64,000 nt of DNA from Craspedostauros australis (Eukaryota > Bacillariophyta > Bacillariophyceae > Mastogloiales > Achnanthaceae): NCBI GenBank assembly GCA_026770025.1, contig JAMXDE010000026.1:62001-126000 (forward strand). The letters are read 5' to 3'. The notes below the pieces were generated by a model. That model ran no database searches. It was given only the letters and a program-made list of their open reading frames with translations, and had not been told where the DNA came from. This document shows positions 49,356 to 58,447 of this stretch, one piece after another. Numbering within the stretch: position 1 is the first letter of the stretch; each line of letters begins with the position of its first letter. The translations under genes and the position numbers were made by a program.

Positions 49356-50528
49356 ATGACGGTCGATGAATCACTCGCATGCATGCAGGATGATGCTCTC
49401 ATCAGCAAAGCTGAGGAGCACAGGAGCGAGGAGCGCCTCATCATCGCGGCGCGTCATCTCAAGCATGTCAAGGACAAGTCCAAGCTCACGGACAAGCACA
49501 GGAAGTGGATCAAGTGGGCGGACATCGCACAAACCAACATGGAGGATCTGATCAGGGCACCGGATGCCGACGGCAGCGCGTGGATCAAGCAGTCGGAAAG
49601 CCACGGCGATCGAGACTTCCTCGTGCATTACCAGGTCGACGAAAACAACCGGCTCATCTCCAGGATCGATTCCGCGGTGGAGAGCAGCATGCTCATTCCC
49701 ATCATCAGTGTCTTCAACGAATCGGAACTCTACAAGACGTGGATGCCATCCTACACCATCCCCGTCAAGCTGGGCGTCCGCGAATCCAACAAGCTCAAGG
49801 AGTACGGGAGAGGCAATCAGATCATCCAGGTCAAGGTCGACATGCCATGGCCGTTGAAGAATCGCGATACCGTGCAGCATGCGTGGGCGATGGACATCAT
49901 CGACGAATGCAACTCCATCATCGTGCAAATCGAGTCACCGACGCACGAGGAGGATGCGGCCGTGCCGGAGGAAACGAGCCAGGTCGTGCGGACTCTGTTC
50001 CAAGGCACGGTTCTCATCCAGCCGTGTCCCAAGGACCATCCCTGCCTGCGCGATTCGAAGCAGAAGTACCCCGAGGGTGAGCCCGTCTTCCTCTTCACTC
50101 TCAAGAACATGGTCGACAGCAAGGTCTCGATGGTGCCGATGGGAATGATCAACTTCGTCACGCGCAAGGTGATCGGCGGCATGTGGATCAACCTGCTCAA
50201 GATCGCGGAGGATATCCGGGAAGGCAAGCGATCGCAGCACATGGAAGCGATCATGGTCAAGGCGGAACTGTACGATTGGGTCAAGAACCGAATCGAGGTG
50301 ATGAACGACAAGGCTGTCGCCGAGGCCTCCAGGAACTCAGAAGAAGACGAAACGAAAGATGACGACGACGTGAACGATGCAGCTGGTGCCGCAGACGCAG
50401 ACGCAGACACAACGAAAGGTGCAGGTATGGACACAGAACAAGGCGCAATGGGAGAAGTGACGGCAGAGGAACCTGGCACGATGGATGAGGCGAAGGAGGG
50501 CACTGCGAAAGATGACCAACAGCAATAA
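49356..50528 (+). CDS. START-domain (lipid-transfer type) protein
   Basis: The protein is 390 aa, intronless, from the ATG after a CAG-rich leader. Residues ~87-290 resemble a START (StAR-related lipid transfer) domain: DFLVHYQVDENN..., SVFNESELYKTWMPSY, QIIQVKVDMPWPLKNRDTVQHAW, and the C-terminal helix MINFVTRKVIGGMWINLLKIAEDI. The PWPLKNRD motif is typical. There is no signal peptide or membrane segment, so a cytosolic protein binding a lipid or other hydrophobic ligand is likely. Residues ~325-390 are Asp/Glu/Ala-rich and disordered. A tRNA gene follows 94 bp downstream on the same strand. The ligand is unknown. Confidence 0.8.
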   Translation: MTVDESLACMQDDALISKAEEHRSEERLIIAARHLKHVKDKSKLTDKHRKWIKWADIAQTNMEDLIRAPDADGSAWIKQSESHGDRDFLVHYQVDENNRLISRIDSAVESSMLIPIISVFNESELYKTWMPSYTIPVKLGVRESNKLKEYGRGNQIIQVKVDMPWPLKNRDTVQHAWAMDIIDECNSIIVQIESPTHEEDAAVPEETSQVVRTLFQGTVLIQPCPKDHPCLRDSKQKYPEGEPVFLFTLKNMVDSKVSMVPMGMINFVTRKVIGGMWINLLKIAEDIREGKRSQHMEAIMVKAELYDWVKNRIEVMNDKAVAEASRNSEEDETKDDDDVNDAAGAADADADTTKGAGMDTEQGAMGEVTAEEPGTMDEAKEGTAKDDQQQ

Positions 50529-50622
50529 TCATAAAGTAACACCGTACTGTAATGCATCCTGTTTGTTTCGTTGCATGCTACCGTATTAAAGAGGCTGTAG
50601 ATTGTAGAAGTGTGCCACGAGC

Positions 50623-50704
50623 GACGCAGTGGCCGAGCGGTTAAGGCGATCGACTAGAAATCGATTGGGATTATCCCGCGTAGGTTCGAGTCCTGCCTGC
50701 GTCG
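50623..50704 (+). tRNA. tRNA-Ser(AGA)
   Basis: A complete class II cloverleaf is present. The acceptor is GACGCAG/CTGCGTC with discriminator G. A D arm in GGCCGAGCGGTTAAGGC follows. The anticodon arm is ATCGA-CTAGAAA-TCGAT with anticodon AGA (reads UCU, serine). There is a long variable arm GGGATTATCCC and a T arm AGG-TTCGAGT-CCT. There is no intron and no encoded CCA. Confidence 0.97.
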
Positions 50705-51181
50705 TGTATTCTTTTGCTGCGATTGTCAACTGTCGGACGTTCTCTGTTGGAGGTCTGTAGTGTCCGTTTGTCTGTCTCTTAGCATGTGTGGTGTCCGTTT
50801 GTCTGTATTCGAGATGACTGTCTCCGCGTCACAAATTGCATGTCTTTTTGTGTTCTCTCGCTGATTGTCTGTTTGATTGTTTTTTGTCTGTCAATCCTTT
50901 GTTCGTTGTTGTACACGACTAGAAATTGTTCTTGGCACGTTTGCAATAGTCGCTGATTGACCAGGACGAACTGTTGACACCTCGCTATGATGACGCCAGC
51001 ATCAGCAAAGCGAATCAGCATTTCGCGCCAAAATCATCACAAACAAGAAAGCATCAAGGGATTTGCGACGCTGGAACACTTCGAAGATCGCGGAAGCACG
51101 GGTCTTGCGCAGTACAAAGCTTGATTTTCTGTGGAGGAATGGGGGACCGCATTTGAATCCAACCCAAGTCACCATTGCGTC
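50705..51181. other. spacer between tRNA-Ser and the presequence-bearing gene
   Basis: A short GTGTCCGTTTGTCTGT repeat occurs twice at 50760-50805. A T-rich stretch (50880-50890) could act as a Pol III stop for a longer transcript, but TTTT-type runs nearer the tRNA are weak. No gene is seen. Confidence 0.4.
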
Positions 51182-53575
51182 ATGATGACACGAACCTGCA
51201 ACTCTCGTCTCGTTTGCCTGCTGCTGCTGCTCTCTTGCAGGCAAAGCGCAGCATGGGGATTCGAATCAGGCCTTGCTGCTGCCGGCAGACGATCATGCAT
51301 CATCACGGGCAATAGAGGCGGCGCACACACTGAGGACAGGACCGTTCGAACCAACTGCCCCACCGCAACAACGCGTCTTGGAATGTCCACAGAGAGGGGC
51401 GAAGAATACGGTAGGACGGATCGCGAGATATTGCGATCACTGCAAGAGGATCAGATCCAGAGATCGTTGATTGAAGCTCTATTCCAGGGTGAAGGTGACG
51501 ACAATGGTGACAACGACGACATCGTCAAGCTCGCAGATGTGCAGTTGGTAGGCCAGACAAAACTCCCACTGCGACCGCCATCAAGATCAGCAAAGAAGAA
51601 CAGGGCGACCATCCCCACGCGACCAGTGCTGGTGCTGACGAGCCCCGAAAGCGCCAAAGCGGCCTCTGCGGAAGCCACTCCATCCATCTTGTTGCCGCTG
51701 GTGGATCAAGCGCAGTTGCAGATCGTGTCATTCGCCGTGGCCAGGCGACCATTGTCGAAATCGGTCATGCTGCAGCTGAATCTGCAGTTCATCAATCGCG
51801 ACGGCGCGCTCTTTGACAACCTCCCGTGGAGTGCATGGAGCGTCGATCCTCAGATGCGCAATCGCGATGCCGCAGGCAACAGCATCTTGGCGAAGTTCCA
51901 CCTTGGCAAACGTGATGCGTACAACCGCTTCGTGGGCAAGGACTGGCAAGGTCGCAGCTTGGCGATTGGGAATCTGGCCCTTCGCTTGAAGTACATGATG
52001 GAACCCGACAATGATGCAGAGAGCCTTCTCGATGGCTTGGAAGAAACGCCTGACGCAGCGCAAGACCCTGCTTCCAATCGACTCGTCCTCGCGAAGCGCA
52101 TTCTAGAGTTGCGCATTCGAGAGCTCAGGATGGACTTGGCAGGAGTGGAGTCTGAGATTGCACTGCAGTCTTCACCTGGCTCAGATGAGGCGCAGCAGCC
52201 TGACTCCCTTCGAAAGCAGAAGGATGGTCTGTTGCAAGAGCTGGCCGAGACGGAAGAGGATTTGCGAAGCATGAACGAACAGGCAACAACGCAAACCCCG
52301 CCATCGGTTGTTTCACAGATGCTTGAAAAGATCGCATCGTGGTCCACCGATGATGGGAAGAATGCCGCCCCGTACCGCGGTGCAACTGGGTACGCGCCCA
52401 TGCTCGATACCGCAGATGATGTCGATGGCAGCCTGATGCCGTACACCAACCCGTACGATCTGCTCGTGGAGATATTGGAGGACCAGCTCAACGCGAAGGT
52501 CATAGGCTGCGTGCTGGAAAACACAAGCCTACTTCGAGGCAATGTTGCGCTCGGTGGCGCCGTCGTGCTGCAGCGCATTGTCGCAAAGCAGACGATCAAG
52601 GTTATGGGCGAGACCTTGCAGGTGGACGACCCGGACGAAGAGTACGGCAACCAAGGCATAAAGGGTGGCGAAGTGATGCTGGTGGAGTGCGACGCAGATG
52701 AAGCCGTTTCTGTATCCGCCGCACTGCAGATTCCGTTGCAGGTTGAAGCAAGCATAATGGATCGCTCATCATCGCTGTGCAGGCCCAGCATAGATGCGGC
52801 TGAACGTGCAGCAGCAGCGGCATCATCCGATCCCGTGCATATACTCAACACGCTTCCGTCTTGGACAGTCGTTGACCCCATCTCCTCGTTGCAAGTGGAA
52901 GGGTCCAAACCTCCCAACGATGATTCGAACAGCGACGACAACGACAACGAAAGTGGCGATGATATGAAGATTGAAGCACGAGGTCAGAATGTATCGCCTA
53001 TCGCCATCCCTCGAACAACCACTGGCATCGCAGACATCGTGTCTGCGGATACCAGCCCCAACGCAGCACCATTGTTCCCCTCCGACAACCCCATTAAAAC
53101 GGTCGACGAGTTCGATGCGCTGTCCAACGCGGACAAGGCAAAGACGTTGCTGGAGATGAGCAACTTTCAGGGACGCCTGCCTCGCCCGCGCACGGTGCGA
53201 ACGGCGAGTCCCAACCCCCTGGATACGCTGCTGCTGCCGCTGGTGGATGAATCCGTGCGCCGTTCCATCCAGATACGGCAAGCCAAGGAACAGGGCGACG
53301 TCGAACTTGCCGCTCGGTTGGAGGAAGAGAAGAGCCGCTATCAGAAGGCGAAGGATGCGGCCAGCAACGCGCGCGAGATGGGCACCGATGAAGCCGCGGA
53401 CGGATGGGAGACTGAGGCGGAATTCCTGGGCGGTCTGCGAGCCGATGTCACGCAGGACGAAGGGGCGTACAGCCGCTTTCTCGACAAGGATGATTGGTAC
53501 GAACGTGATCGGCAGGCCAATGCGAGAAGGGCAAAGAAATCATCTTTCGGCTCACTTTTGGATGGCATCGAGTGA
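51182..53575 (+). CDS. protein of unknown function with an N-terminal signal or bipartite plastid presequence
   Basis: The predicted protein is 797 aa. Upstream the frame is open from 51131 but begins there with GTG, so I take the ATG pair at 51182/51185. The N-terminus MMTRTCNSRLVCLLLLLSC is a signal peptide. SAAWGF near residues 22-27 resembles the ASAF-type junction of diatom plastid presequences, although Trp in place of Phe makes this only suggestive. The middle (residues ~310-370) is a predicted coiled coil rich in Glu/Leu/Arg. The C-terminal 120 residues (LLLPLVDESVRRSIQIRQAKEQGDVELAARLEEEK in part) are helical and end FGSLLDGIE. LLLPLVDE near the C-terminus echoes ILLPLVDQ near residue 173, so an internal repeat is possible. 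I do not recognise the family. Confidence 0.75.
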   Translation: MMTRTCNSRLVCLLLLLSCRQSAAWGFESGLAAAGRRSCIITGNRGGAHTEDRTVRTNCPTATTRLGMSTERGEEYGRTDREILRSLQEDQIQRSLIEALFQGEGDDNGDNDDIVKLADVQLVGQTKLPLRPPSRSAKKNRATIPTRPVLVLTSPESAKAASAEATPSILLPLVDQAQLQIVSFAVARRPLSKSVMLQLNLQFINRDGALFDNLPWSAWSVDPQMRNRDAAGNSILAKFHLGKRDAYNRFVGKDWQGRSLAIGNLALRLKYMMEPDNDAESLLDGLEETPDAAQDPASNRLVLAKRILELRIRELRMDLAGVESEIALQSSPGSDEAQQPDSLRKQKDGLLQELAETEEDLRSMNEQATTQTPPSVVSQMLEKIASWSTDDGKNAAPYRGATGYAPMLDTADDVDGSLMPYTNPYDLLVEILEDQLNAKVIGCVLENTSLLRGNVALGGAVVLQRIVAKQTIKVMGETLQVDDPDEEYGNQGIKGGEVMLVECDADEAVSVSAALQIPLQVEASIMDRSSSLCRPSIDAAERAAAAASSDPVHILNTLPSWTVVDPISSLQVEGSKPPNDDSNSDDNDNESGDDMKIEARGQNVSPIAIPRTTTGIADIVSADTSPNAAPLFPSDNPIKTVDEFDALSNADKAKTLLEMSNFQGRLPRPRTVRTASPNPLDTLLLPLVDESVRRSIQIRQAKEQGDVELAARLEEEKSRYQKAKDAASNAREMGTDEAADGWETEAEFLGGLRADVTQDEGAYSRFLDKDDWYERDRQANARRAKKSSFGSLLDGIE

Positions 53576-53974
53576 GTGCGATTGTGAACGCGAGCGTGGC
53601 GGCAACTGAGTGCAGATGGACGTATCGATGAGTCGCATGCTGGTGCCATGGGAAATTGCCATGGCCTTGCAATCATGGAATGCTCGTACGAGTGGACAAG
53701 AGGAACATCCTCATCACATAAATATACAGAGCGGATTTGTCCGACTATAACTTTGTGAGTGTGTTGGTGCACGACCATGCACACTCGCGCTCTATTGGTC
53801 AGAGAAAGGAGATGCCGTGCCACCAGAGTGTGCAGAGTGTTGTTCTATTTGTAGATGTCCCCGTGCAATGTGATACGATATGATGTCATATGGTAGGTAG
53901 TGTTGTCATATGGTACGCACTGCATCATATGTTTCTCTACCAGTATGAAATTACGACCCGATCTGTCCTGCCCA
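53576..53974. other. intergenic region between convergent genes
   Basis: It separates the 3' ends of the plus-strand gene and of eIF2A. A TCATATGGTA motif recurs near 53886 and 53908. No gene or RNA is visible; transcripts from both sides may overlap here. Confidence 0.5.
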
Positions 53975-55882
53975 CTATAGCTTGAGCGATGCAAGTTCAT
54001 CGCGGATCTCCTTCTCCATGGCGATCTTGCTGCGCTGATCGTCGTTGAGGCTGGCTGGATCCTTGGATTTGAGGTCCTCGATCTGGCGCAGGGTCTTGTT
54101 GAGCTTCTTGGCGCGCTTGGCGGGATCGACGGCAGGTTGCTGTTCCTGCTTCACCTTGGCCTCGAGGACCAGCCGCGCCGCTTCCTCCTCCTTCTTTTGC
54201 TTCTGCTTTTCTCGTCGCATCGCCGATTTGGACTTGGTCTGCGCTGGCACCAAACCAACGACCTTCTTGCCCGACGCGCCCACGGTGGCCTGCGGTTTGT
54301 CCTTGACCTTCTGCGCCCCGATCATCTTGCCCTCCTTCTCACGACGCATGCGGTCCGCCAGACTGCCCCCGCCTCGTGCAGCACCGCCACGCGCACCAGG
54401 CGGAACATATCGCCCAGCAGGTTTGGGCGCCGCGGTTGCACCCGATGCACCGTTGGCCCTGTCCTTCAAGGTGGGACTCTGCGGTCGGTCCGGGTAGATA
54501 CCGGACAGTGCCGGCAGGAAGGCGACCTCGAGCAAGCGGTCGGGGCCATAATTGCTGTTGTCCCACGGCGCCGACATGACCTGATCCCCGTTGTAGCGAT
54601 AGACCTTGGCGCCGTTGTCCACGTTCATGCGCGGCGACGTGGTGGACACTGCGAAGAGACGAGAATCCGGGGACCAGCCGTATCCCACCGTGCAGGACGC
54701 CGTGACGACATCGCCGGGCGGTATCTGCTTCTCCTTGTTGCGATCCCAGAACGTCATGCCGCCCGCGAGGTTGCCAAAGCCCGCCACGCAAAGGAAGCGA
54801 CCGTGCGGCGCCCAGCAGATGGTGTTGCGATGCGCGTTGCCAAAGAGGAAGGTTGCCTTGCCCGTGGCGCCGTTGTGCAGCGATGTCATGGACGGCATCT
54901 TCCCGGCCGTGACGACGAAGCACGGTGGCTTGTCGGGATTCGGCATCCATTCCACGGCCAGCACGGGCCCCTGCTGCTGCAGCGGCACTTCGAGGGTGTC
55001 GGCATTCATCGGCGACATGAGAAACAGCGACGTCGATCCGTAGTACGATTGACCGGAGGTATCCACCGACGTTTGCAGCGACAGCAACGCCGTGTCGCCC
55101 TTGGGACTCCAATGCACGGCCATCTCGTCGGCCAGGAAGAGCGATTTGGAGGTGAGCGCGGGGTAGTTGGCATTGGCTTGCATGGGTGGTGCCTTGGGCG
55201 GGTACTCGTGCAGTCCGGCCCTTGCGGGCTTGTTGTTATCCTTGGGCACGAAGGAGGTGAAGAGGATCCTGCTGCCCGACGGTCCCAAGCTCATGCTGGC
55301 AATGCCCTGAATCCGCAACCGGTCGATGTACCGTACCTCGTCCCCGCTGTGGAAGGCCGCTCCGGGATAGACCTTGACCTCGTTGGTGCCCATGAGGAAG
55401 GCGAAGGACTCGTCGTCTGTCCATTTCAAGTTGGGCCACGCGCTGCGCTTGAGCGCCTTCTGGCGAAAGCCCGTGACCATGGCCCCGGTGGACGTGCTCC
55501 ACAGCTTGAGGTTGGGCTCTTCGCCCTCCTTGGCTCGTTCCCACGTGAGCAGGAAGCTGCCCTTGGGCGAGATGTCCATGATCTGCACCCTCGCCGTCTC
55601 CTTGAGGAAGGGCGCATCGGCGAGCACCGTGGCATTGCTCGACAAGGCCAGCTTGAAGATGCCCTTCTCCGGCTTGTGCACGAAGGCGCAGGATCCATCC
55701 GGATGCAGGGCCTGGAAGGAAGTCATGCCCTTCATGAGGAAGGTCCGCGTGGCTGCCTTTTGGATCTTGGCTTCCTCGGATCGCTCCGATGGCATCGAGA
55801 AGACCTCTATTCCGTCCTTGGATCGGAACATCAGGCGGCAGTCGGGGGCGTCGCCGCTGCCTTCGGCCGTGGGTGCGCTCAT
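53975..55882 (-). CDS. eIF2A: eukaryotic translation initiation factor 2A (eIF2A)
   Basis: I choose the ATG at 55882 (MSAPTAEGSGD, 635 aa). The frame stays open to 55996, but the extra part is only a TTYHIPH-type translation of a 7-bp tandem repeat. Residues ~15-430 form the WD-like beta-propeller of eIF2A, with family features such as GSFLLTWER, AVHWSPKGDTALL, VEWMPNPDKPPCFVV, NTICWAPHGRFLCVAGFGNL and TVGYGWSPDSRLFAVSTTSPRM. Residues ~455-635 are a Gly/Arg-rich then Lys/Glu-rich tail that would bind RNA or ribosomes. eIF2A delivers Met-tRNA to 40S subunits in alternative initiation and acts in the cytosol. Its length fits the family. It is divergent from the glycosyltransferase-like gene, with copia-3 in between. 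Confidence 0.95.
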   Translation of the reverse strand: MSAPTAEGSGDAPDCRLMFRSKDGIEVFSMPSERSEEAKIQKAATRTFLMKGMTSFQALHPDGSCAFVHKPEKGIFKLALSSNATVLADAPFLKETARVQIMDISPKGSFLLTWERAKEGEEPNLKLWSTSTGAMVTGFRQKALKRSAWPNLKWTDDESFAFLMGTNEVKVYPGAAFHSGDEVRYIDRLRIQGIASMSLGPSGSRILFTSFVPKDNNKPARAGLHEYPPKAPPMQANANYPALTSKSLFLADEMAVHWSPKGDTALLSLQTSVDTSGQSYYGSTSLFLMSPMNADTLEVPLQQQGPVLAVEWMPNPDKPPCFVVTAGKMPSMTSLHNGATGKATFLFGNAHRNTICWAPHGRFLCVAGFGNLAGGMTFWDRNKEKQIPPGDVVTASCTVGYGWSPDSRLFAVSTTSPRMNVDNGAKVYRYNGDQVMSAPWDNSNYGPDRLLEVAFLPALSGIYPDRPQSPTLKDRANGASGATAAPKPAGRYVPPGARGGAARGGGSLADRMRREKEGKMIGAQKVKDKPQATVGASGKKVVGLVPAQTKSKSAMRREKQKQKKEEEAARLVLEAKVKQEQQPAVDPAKRAKKLNKTLRQIEDLKSKDPASLNDDQRSKIAMEKEIRDELASLKL

Positions 55883-55889
55883 CGTGTGG

Positions 55890-55931
55890 TATGTGGTATG
55901 TGGTATGTGGTATGTGGTATGTGGTATGTGG
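55890..55931. repeat. 7-bp tandem repeat (TATGTGG)x6 abutting the eIF2A start codon
   Basis: Six perfect units begin 8 bp upstream of the eIF2A ATG, so they lie in its 5' untranslated region or promoter. Further degenerate GTGG units follow to about 55945. Confidence 0.9.
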
Positions 55932-56199
55932 TGGGTGGTGTGTGGGTTGGTGGACAACACGATCGTGGAGCAATGGCGGCTGTTCCCCTTGATCACAAAT
56001 CACTTCCCATCGACACACGAGAGATGTGCGGTGGTGGCAACACTTCGAGCCGTGGGGCGTAGCTTCTCTTCTATTTATTGTTCGTGAATACGGACCAAAA
56101 AGGAATCCATATCAATCGACAATATTTTCTCTGTTTTTGAGCGTTTATTCGATTAGCTATTTTGCTTTCTCAGAGTGGGCATGACTCGCATCGCTGCAA
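55932..56199. other. upstream region of eIF2A
   Basis: Together with 62755-62904 this would have been a ~470-bp spacer between two divergent genes before copia-3 inserted. A TCTATTTATTG stretch near 56070 is AT-rich. No further feature is visible. Confidence 0.45.
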
Positions 56200-56364
56200 G
56201 CAGATACGGACGTTATTACCGGTTATTTGAGCGTTAGACTGGGCACTTGCAGCTGAATCGTACGCAGCAGAGTAGAGACCACATGAGAGGTAAATGGCTC
56301 GTGCCTTGAGCTCATAATCCGTTGTTTACTTCCAATTCCATGCCTTTTCCAGTAGGAGAGTTTG
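56200..56364 (+). repeat. copia-3 5' LTR
   Basis: This ~165-bp LTR runs from GCAGATACGGACG to GAGAGTTTG. It is unusually short compared with the 524-534-bp LTRs of copia-1 and copia-2. It must hold the promoter and polyadenylation signal if the element is active. Confidence 0.9.
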
Positions 56365-56944
56365 GTTTATCACTGACTCGTCGCTCTTTCTGAGCAACAT
56401 GAGAGGAACAGCCTGAAGAGGCTACGATAATACTGGAGCTGCGAAATCGCGTAGTATCCGCCATGGCCGGCACAGCCTGCGTAGTGCGGCGTCTCCTATG
56501 ACAATCATGTGCTGATGTATATTGGTCAACATCAGAGGGACGTCAACTCAATGTGACGCATTTGCGCGATTGAGTGGCATCGATGGACGCATCGACCATG
56601 AGACCAACATGTGATTCCTTGAGTCAACCCGTCCGCTGTGACGGAACAGATCCTGGGTATATACAAAATTCCCGCTTCTCGACTTCACCAAATATGGAAG
56701 GAACGCGCAGTAGCACGGAGCTACTTGTGGGATTAGGGCATGACGAGTATTAGAGCAGACACGCCTTGTTCCAGCATATGATCTGCTATGTTGTGCTTGT
56801 TGGTCTGTTGTTTTCAGGCATCACGGAATGCATTCGCTTTGCTCACAATTTCCAAATCTCGCACGATTGAAACACGATTAAACACAAACACAGACATCAA
56901 CAGCATCAAACAAGACGATATCGCAACATCCAAAGACATCCACG
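56365..56944 (+). other. copia-3 untranslated leader
   Basis: 580 bp lie between the LTR and the gag ATG. The primer-binding site should start within the first bases (GTTTATCACTGACTC), but I could not match it confidently to a tRNA. It does not match the tRNA-Asn site of copia-1 and copia-2. Confidence 0.5.
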
Positions 56945-58441
56945 ATGGCAGGAGCAGCAGCCGAAATTCAGAATTACTTTCGCAATGTGCTACTGTTTCC
57001 GGATGATACGATTGGAGAGGCGATCAAGGAGCAGGGAATATCATCATTTGACGACCTGCTTTCATTCGACGACGACGATATACAGGCGTTGTGTGAACGC
57101 ATTCGAAAAGGCAGTGGTTACATCGCAAATCCAGCATACGTACCCTCAAAGCCAGTCTCTGGGACACCGGTAATGATACGCAACCCAGGAGTGCCTCTTG
57201 GATGGGTATATGAGATGCGATTGCGGAAGCTTCGCTACCTTCGCTTTCACTACAGCCGCATTCAACGATCATTCACATCATCAGGTGCCACACTATCCCG
57301 ACTCAACACCGCTTGGAACTTATTCAAAGACGAGAAACGAATCAAAGACAGTGATCCACTTCCGACACCTGAATTACTCACCAAGGTGGACTCAGTCAGA
57401 GAGACACTGGAAGACATCCGCAATTATTTGGACAACACACTTGGGAGTCAAGACATTCCACTTGCATACGTTGTTCGACCAGATTCAGAGAAGCCAGAGG
57501 ACAGAATTCCCGCTGTCACAACATCATTCGGAGAACCAACCATGTTGGACGAGCTGATTGACCGTGCACCCCACTCCGGTTCCATTTACAAAGCAGACAG
57601 AGCAGCAGTTTGGCAAATCGTTCGAGCTGCAACACACGGTGGTCCTGCTTGGAACTGGGTACAGGGATTCGAGAGATCGAAAGACGGACGAGCAGCTCAT
57701 CAGGCGCTTGAGCAACACTATCGTGGAGACTCATTTCAAGCACGCACGAAAGCATCGGCTGACAAAACGATCGCTGAGACATACTTCGACGGAAGAGCAC
57801 GAAACTTCACGTTTGAGATGTACGCACAGCGACTGAATGCAGCCTTTGAAGATCTTGCGCAGGGAGGTGAACCGCAGATGGAAGAAGCAAAAGTCAGACG
57901 CCTTATGCGAGGAATCAGAGATCAACGTCTGTTCCCAGCATGCGAAGTCGTACGAGCAACGAAAACGTATAAGACAAGCTTTCATCGAACGGTGAACTAC
58001 CTCGCAGAGTCTCTTGATCAGCGCACTGACACAACAACAAGTCGACGTATTGCAGGGATGCAAGGCAATAACAGGAAGAACCGAGGTCGCTCAGGTGGCG
58101 GTGGAGACCAAGGCCGGGGTGGCAGGAGCGGACGTGGTAAAGGCGGCGACAAAGGCAAACCACAATACAATGCCAACATGAACGTGACCGACAGATATTA
58201 TGACCGTGAAGAATGGGCAGTTATGTCTGCCGCACAGCGTGCACGTGCCATTGCACTTCGACAAGAACGAGACGCGAGAAGAGGAGTTGCATCACTTGAT
58301 ACGCAAGGACAGAGCAAACGTCAGCGAACAGATAGTCAGGACGCGACGACTCCTGTTGCCTCGGGAAGTGCCTCTGCCGACCAGCGCAAGAGCGGCATCG
58401 GGGCATTCATGACACGTCGCAATCAACAAGGTCAATCCTGA
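56945..58441 (+). CDS. copia-3 Gag
   Basis: The protein is 498 aa. The N-terminal ~60 residues look like a SAM-type helical bundle (FPDDTIGEAIKEQGISSFDDLLSFDDDDIQALCERI), which is inference. Residues ~90-360 form the copia gag core, with WNWVQGFERSKDGRAAHQALEQHY and a helical region after it. Residues ~375-405 are an RGG-rich RNA-binding segment (GRSGGGGDQGRGGRSGRGKGG) in place of a CCHC knuckle. The motif YYDREEWAVMSAAQRARAI follows. It would form the virus-like particle around element RNA. It ends at UGA 58439-58441, in frame with pol. Confidence 0.92.
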   Translation: MAGAAAEIQNYFRNVLLFPDDTIGEAIKEQGISSFDDLLSFDDDDIQALCERIRKGSGYIANPAYVPSKPVSGTPVMIRNPGVPLGWVYEMRLRKLRYLRFHYSRIQRSFTSSGATLSRLNTAWNLFKDEKRIKDSDPLPTPELLTKVDSVRETLEDIRNYLDNTLGSQDIPLAYVVRPDSEKPEDRIPAVTTSFGEPTMLDELIDRAPHSGSIYKADRAAVWQIVRAATHGGPAWNWVQGFERSKDGRAAHQALEQHYRGDSFQARTKASADKTIAETYFDGRARNFTFEMYAQRLNAAFEDLAQGGEPQMEEAKVRRLMRGIRDQRLFPACEVVRATKTYKTSFHRTVNYLAESLDQRTDTTTSRRIAGMQGNNRKNRGRSGGGGDQGRGGRSGRGKGGDKGKPQYNANMNVTDRYYDREEWAVMSAAQRARAIALRQERDARRGVASLDTQGQSKRQRTDSQDATTPVASGSASADQRKSGIGAFMTRRNQQGQS

Positions 58442-58447
58442 CATGAG

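Noticed and set aside
51850..52947. 365-codon minus-strand frame opposite the presequence-bearing gene
   Set aside because: It is Ser-rich and low in complexity, a shadow of the longer plus-strand frame with a signal peptide.
55883..55996. N-terminal extension of eIF2A to 55996
   Set aside because: The extra residues come almost entirely from translation of the TATGTGG repeat, and the ATG at 55882 gives a normal eIF2A N-terminus.
54137..56062. 641-codon open frame opposite eIF2A
   Set aside because: It is antisense to a well-supported eIF2A gene, is Arg/Gly/His-rich without domains, and is explained by GC-rich codon use of the real gene.
12222..58441. Alternative genetic code that reassigns stop codons
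   Set aside because: The host genes here end with TAA (START), TGA (presequence-bearing, Cys-rich and ligase genes) and TAG (eIF2A), so all three act as normal stops.
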